Positions 61,068-64,000 of a stretch of 64,000 bases of DNA are shown piece after piece. The notes below the pieces were generated by a model, which saw nothing but the letters and a program-made list of their open reading frames with translations, did not search any database and was not told the origin of the DNA. How positions within the stretch are numbered: position 1 is the stretch's first letter; every line of letters begins with the position of its first letter. The position numbers were made by a program, and so were the translations under genes. This DNA comes from Indolivaga alginatilytica (GTDB lineage: Bacteria > Bacteroidota > Bacteroidia > Bacteroidales > Dysgonomonadaceae), in contig NZ_QICL01000003.1 of NCBI RefSeq assembly GCF_003201355.1, forward strand, positions 194,234 through 258,233. The letters run 5' to 3'.

Positions 61068-61511
61068 ATGAATGTACGTAGTACCTACATGGTGAATCTC
61101 GTGTCAACGTACCTTTCGTTATGCAATGTTGTGCACAATAGAAAAGTGATTGGCGTTCAACTAGATTTTGAGCAAAAAGATTCTTCTATTCTCGCAATAT
61201 CCAATATACTGAAAGATTACGATCTAAGTTGTAAAACTTATTATTCTGATTTTGATACCTTGAAGAAAGACAAACGGAAAGGAATACTGCATCTAAGGAT
61301 AGATGGTGGCCGTTACGTTGTTCTGAAGAATCTGGGTGCTGAGGGGAATGTTGTTTTCTATGATCCCGTAATCAATAAGAATATTGAAATCTCGAAATTT
61401 GCGTTTCAAAAATTGTGGAGCAGTATCGTAATATATTCCGATGTAATGCCCTCTGGGAACGAAAACGAGACGAGTAAAGAAAGGATCACTAGAAAAAGTG
61501 TGCAAGACTAA
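61068..61511 (+). CDS. C39-peptidase-like protein without catalytic cysteine
   Basis: A 147-residue protein starting MNVRSTYMVNLVSTYLSL. Its middle resembles the C39 peptidase or C39-like fold used in export of double-glycine peptides: SILAISNILKDYDLSCKTYY (helix, matching the part after the cysteine), ILHLRIDGGRYVVLKNL (His region), VVFYDPVINKNIEISKFAFQKLWSSIV (Asp-Pro and the W-x-G-like end). The cysteine nucleophile position is not occupied, so it would not be a protease. No membrane segment is evident. The family call is tentative. Confidence 0.6.
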   Translation: MNVRSTYMVNLVSTYLSLCNVVHNRKVIGVQLDFEQKDSSILAISNILKDYDLSCKTYYSDFDTLKKDKRKGILHLRIDGGRYVVLKNLGAEGNVVFYDPVINKNIEISKFAFQKLWSSIVIYSDVMPSGNENETSKERITRKSVQD

Positions 61512-62863
61512 TTTCTTAGTAGTTTGAGAAAAGGTCTGTAGGCATCTCTTTTAGGTAGTTTTTGAAATATTAAGAGAGGGAAAAGGTTGATTTTTATCAT
61601 ATTTTAAATATGTTGTCTTATAAGATTCTTATAAAACACAGCTTCCTTTGACTTTCCTTAATTTTTTCTGTTTCTTAGTTAATATGCTCTAGTAAGACTG
61701 TATTTCTTGTACTTACATAAATTACTAGCGTTATCCGAGGTCTATCTTTTGAGAGGTTTTGAATCTGTAACAATAGATAAGAGAGTTGTTTTGCTAAGGC
61801 TTAAGATATGATTGACTATTATTGGTTTCCCAATTAGTCTAAGCGTATTAAAGCTGTTCAGTAAAGTTCCTCTGTTTTAATGTTGTATACAGGAGTTAAA
61901 TTGTTTTGTCTTTGTGTATCTGTACTTAAAAAACAAATGGGGTAGGTGTTATAATATAAACCTCATTCCGGAAAAGTTAGATAACATTAGACAAGTTCTG
62001 TAGATATAAGGCCTCTTGCTGGAGAGCCTCATGTTATATAGTATAGCTGAAGCCTTGATCTGAGTTTTAATCTGAATAAAGATAAAAACTTAGGGAAGGT
62101 TTCAGTTTTTCTTTTTTAACTATTAAGAAAGGGAGAAAAAGAAAATTAAATTAGAAAAAAAATAGAAAATATGGTGTTTATATCAATTGAGAAAACATTA
62201 GCCGACCTGCTTAATGGATTGTAGAATGTTATAGATTGGTCGTTTATGATATTTTTCCAGAATCTTATATCACCCTTCTTTAGCTTCCGTGATATTTTCT
62301 TTAGTATTTATAAGAAAAGAGAGGTGACGTGTAAATCGGTGTTTTTCTCTATTTATCGACTCAACTTAGTATATGCTATACATTATATATTATGCTTACT
62401 GTATAAAAAGAAAGTAATCTATCATGTGTTAGTATCAAAGTTTGTTTTAAATGGCCAAACCTCATGATCGTACTATACTTTGTTTTAGATTCATGTTAGC
62501 CTTTACCTCATATTGTTTTTTCTAAAATCCGTTTATTTTAAATCTATCGAAGCTGATTGCAAGCAAAAAATTGCTTCAAAAAATTGAGTATGTTATTAAG
62601 GAATAGGATGGGATAGAGACTTAAGGCTGCTTTGCATCCTGGATAGCCTGTTTCTTGTTGTGTTAGTAGATTGTTTCTATTTGTTAAAAGGAGTTTTTAT
62701 TTTACTAAGAATAATGCGAAACATAAAAATCCATGTTTTTTTATCATTTTTTCTGCTTATTGCTCTCCACCCCCTATAAATACTAGGATGTTGTTGTCCT
62801 TGGTGCGGTTTTTTTTTGTTTATTTGCCCTGTATTTATTGGGGAATTTAATAAAATTGGGGGA
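61512..62863. other. 1.35 kb region without a convincing gene
   Basis: AT-rich sequence with only short ORFs: a 73-codon frame at 62246-62467, rich in F, Y and K, and a 21-codon hydrophobic frame at 62714. Neither resembles a known protein. No clear hairpins or TAAG-CTTA copies are seen. It may be a remnant of lost genes between the C39-like gene and the ABC ATPase. Confidence 0.5.
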
Positions 62864-63607
62864 ATGAACATTTTGAAAATCGAAAGGATGGACTTTTGTT
62901 ATAAACAACAGTTCATTCTGAAGGACTTTGAACTGTCTATTACTGAAGGCAGTATTTATGGTCTTGTAGGAAAACCTAAATCGGGAAAGACAACAGTATT
63001 AAAATTAATTTTAGGTCTATTAAAGAGTACTTCATCAAGAATATATCTCAAAGGTCAGGATCTCTATGACCAGAGAGATAAGATTCAACAGATGGCAGGT
63101 GCTATTATTGATCTGCCGTATTATCAAAATTTTCTAACAGTGAAGGAAAACTTTAAGTATATAGATATGCTTTTTGGTTTTGGCGATTTACGTATTGCGG
63201 AAATTTTACGATTTACAGGGTTGACAAAGCATACCAATATAAAGGTGAAAAAATTAACTATGACTCAACGGAAGTTATTAAGTATAGGCCTTGCTTTGTT
63301 TCATAATCCCGATCTGCTCATTTTTGATGATCTATTGAGAGGTTTAGATAATGATTCGAAGGAGAACGTTTGTAAATTACTTCTAAAGATAAAGAAAAGA
63401 GGAAAAACAATTATTATGTCTAATAGGAGTATCTGCGACATAGAGAAGGTCTGTACGCATATAGGACTTTTAGAAGAAGGGCGGATTTCTATTGAAGGGA
63501 GTGCACTGGAGGTAAGAAAAGAACTGGAGCAAAATCTGGATTATAGTGAGCAAAGGCTTTATTATTCCCCTATCGAAAGTAAAGCTATACCAACTTTTTC
63601 TTTTTGA
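62864..63607 (+). CDS. ABC transporter ATP-binding protein with degenerate motifs
   Basis: A 247-residue ABC ATPase of the BcrA/DrrA type, using the ATG at 62864 (open frame begins at 62816 but the start GGGGGAATG-like leader and the family N-terminus MNILKIERMDF fit the later one). Walker A is GKPKSGKTT (36-44). The signature is LTMTQRK instead of LSGGQ or LGMKQR, Walker B is LLIFDDLLRGLD with Asp in place of the catalytic Glu, and the H-loop reads IIMSNRS without histidine. No permease gene is next to it. It may be inactive or regulatory, or serve a distant partner. It is the last gene before the rRNA operon. Confidence 0.85.
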   Translation: MNILKIERMDFCYKQQFILKDFELSITEGSIYGLVGKPKSGKTTVLKLILGLLKSTSSRIYLKGQDLYDQRDKIQQMAGAIIDLPYYQNFLTVKENFKYIDMLFGFGDLRIAEILRFTGLTKHTNIKVKKLTMTQRKLLSIGLALFHNPDLLIFDDLLRGLDNDSKENVCKLLLKIKKRGKTIIMSNRSICDIEKVCTHIGLLEEGRISIEGSALEVRKELEQNLDYSEQRLYYSPIESKAIPTFSF

Positions 63608-63691
63608 TGATTTTTTTTCTGTTGTAAAACACTGTTTTGATAGTAGTTAAGGAATGAGTTGCAAAAACTTTCAAAAATAGTTTCTATAATA

Positions 63692-63723
63692 TTTGGATTG
63701 TATTAAAAAGTGGACTACTTTTG
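63692..63723 (+). promoter_or_regulatory. Promoter of the rRNA operon
   Basis: TTTG (63692-63695), 20 nt, then TACTTTTG (63716-63723), which fits the Bacteroidetes -33/-7 consensus exactly. It is about 195 nt upstream of the 16S start. The leader 63724-63916 contains the rRNA processing region. Confidence 0.75.
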
Positions 63724-63916
63724 CACTCGCTTTAGAACCGAGAGATGGTTTAGAAATAAAGCAAACAGAAGCGATCCTTGACAAGGTTATACATAAAAAC
63801 AAGAACATAGCATTAGACGGGTAGAGACTAATTATATTAGAATCTAACTTAAAAATTCGTCAAGAACCAAGAGTAAATAGACAGACAAGAACTTCTAAGA
63901 ATATAAAAAAAGATAT

Positions 63917-64000
63917 ACAAAGAAGAGTTTGATCCTGGCTCAGGATGAACGCTAGCGACAGGCCTAACACATGCAAGTCGAGGGGTAGCATGAAGTAGCA
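63917..64000 (+). rRNA. rrs: 16S ribosomal RNA, 5' part
   Basis: AGAGTTTGATCCTGGCTCAG (63924-63943) is the conserved 5' region; the gene is cut by the window edge after 84 nt. GATGAACGCTAGCGACAGG, CCTAACACATGCAAGTCGAG then GGGTAGCATG fits Bacteroidales, close to Dysgonomonas as I remember it. The gene starts about seven bases before AGAGTTTG. Confidence 0.95.

Noticed and set aside
62246..62467. 73-codon ORF in the gene-poor region
   Set aside because: Rich in F, Y and K as expected from AT-rich DNA, with no domain, no promoter and no ribosome binding features.
62677..62871. 64-codon minus-strand ORF overlapping the ABC ATPase start
   Set aside because: It has no recognisable domain, overlaps the real gene start, and its composition is that of random translation.

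Overview
The window looks like a chromosomal segment of a Bacteroidales bacterium, most likely Dysgonomonas or a close relative. The grounds are the low GC, A-rich translation starts mostly without Shine-Dalgarno sequences, several promoters of the Bacteroidetes type (TTTG, about 17-20 nt, TAnnTTTG), many Bacteroidetes-specific families (DUF4834, DUF3256, DUF4468, DUF5715-like, TonB-receptor-like barrel plus giant TPR protein), and the first 84 nt of a 16S rRNA gene at the right edge. Genus assignment is from memory of 16S and is not proven here.

Layout. 1-14.6 kb: the S10-spc-alpha ribosomal protein cluster on the + strand, from rplC to rplQ with secY, map, infA and rpoA, closed by a strong terminator. 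Two short genes that are easily missed, rpmD and rpmJ, lie inside it. 14.7-18.9 kb: a minus-strand operon with a UbiA-type (decaprenyl-phosphate phosphoribosyltransferase-like) enzyme, a HAD phosphatase and two paralogous polytopic membrane proteins. This is a candidate polyprenyl-phosphoryl-pentose glycan pathway. 19-37.5 kb: mostly minus-strand housekeeping genes (asnS, RluB-like, purB, rnhB, acyltransferase, ddl, rluD, PASTA protein, Lrp regulator, two FKBP isomerases, sirtuin, pssA/psd, prs, patatin, cvpA, rpmH). 37.7-46.8 kb: SulP transporter, M15-like lipoprotein, truA, nhaA, a drug/metabolite transporter, DUF3256, GNAT, trmB, mrp. 46.9-49.4 kb: a 38-residue double-glycine leader peptide gene, too short for ordinary gene calling, divergent from a histidine kinase/response regulator pair. 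49.5-54 kb: ppc and an HPrK/PEPCK-fold kinase-like protein. 54.3-55 kb: a cysteine-rich CWC protein downstream of a cobalamin riboswitch. 55.3-60.7 kb: an outer-membrane barrel protein, a 1001-residue TPR protein and a Nudix hydrolase. 61-63.6 kb: a C39-like protein without the catalytic cysteine, a 1.35 kb gene-poor stretch, and an ABC ATPase with degenerate catalytic motifs, followed by the rrn promoter and 16S start.

The most striking non-coding signal is a dispersed intergenic element, about 93 bp long, bounded by TAAG and CTTA, with a palindrome AAGGTCTGAGACCTT at one end. I count about 17 copies, full-length, interrupted or truncated, between 14.6 and 54.2 kb. In several copies a terminal TAA is exactly the stop codon of a flanking gene; in one copy both termini are stop codons of two convergent genes. 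The palindrome keeps its pairing through compensatory changes. The best functional candidates for something undescribed are this element, the double-glycine peptide beside the two-component system, the UbiA/HAD/twin membrane protein operon, and the cobalamin riboswitch in front of a CWC protein.
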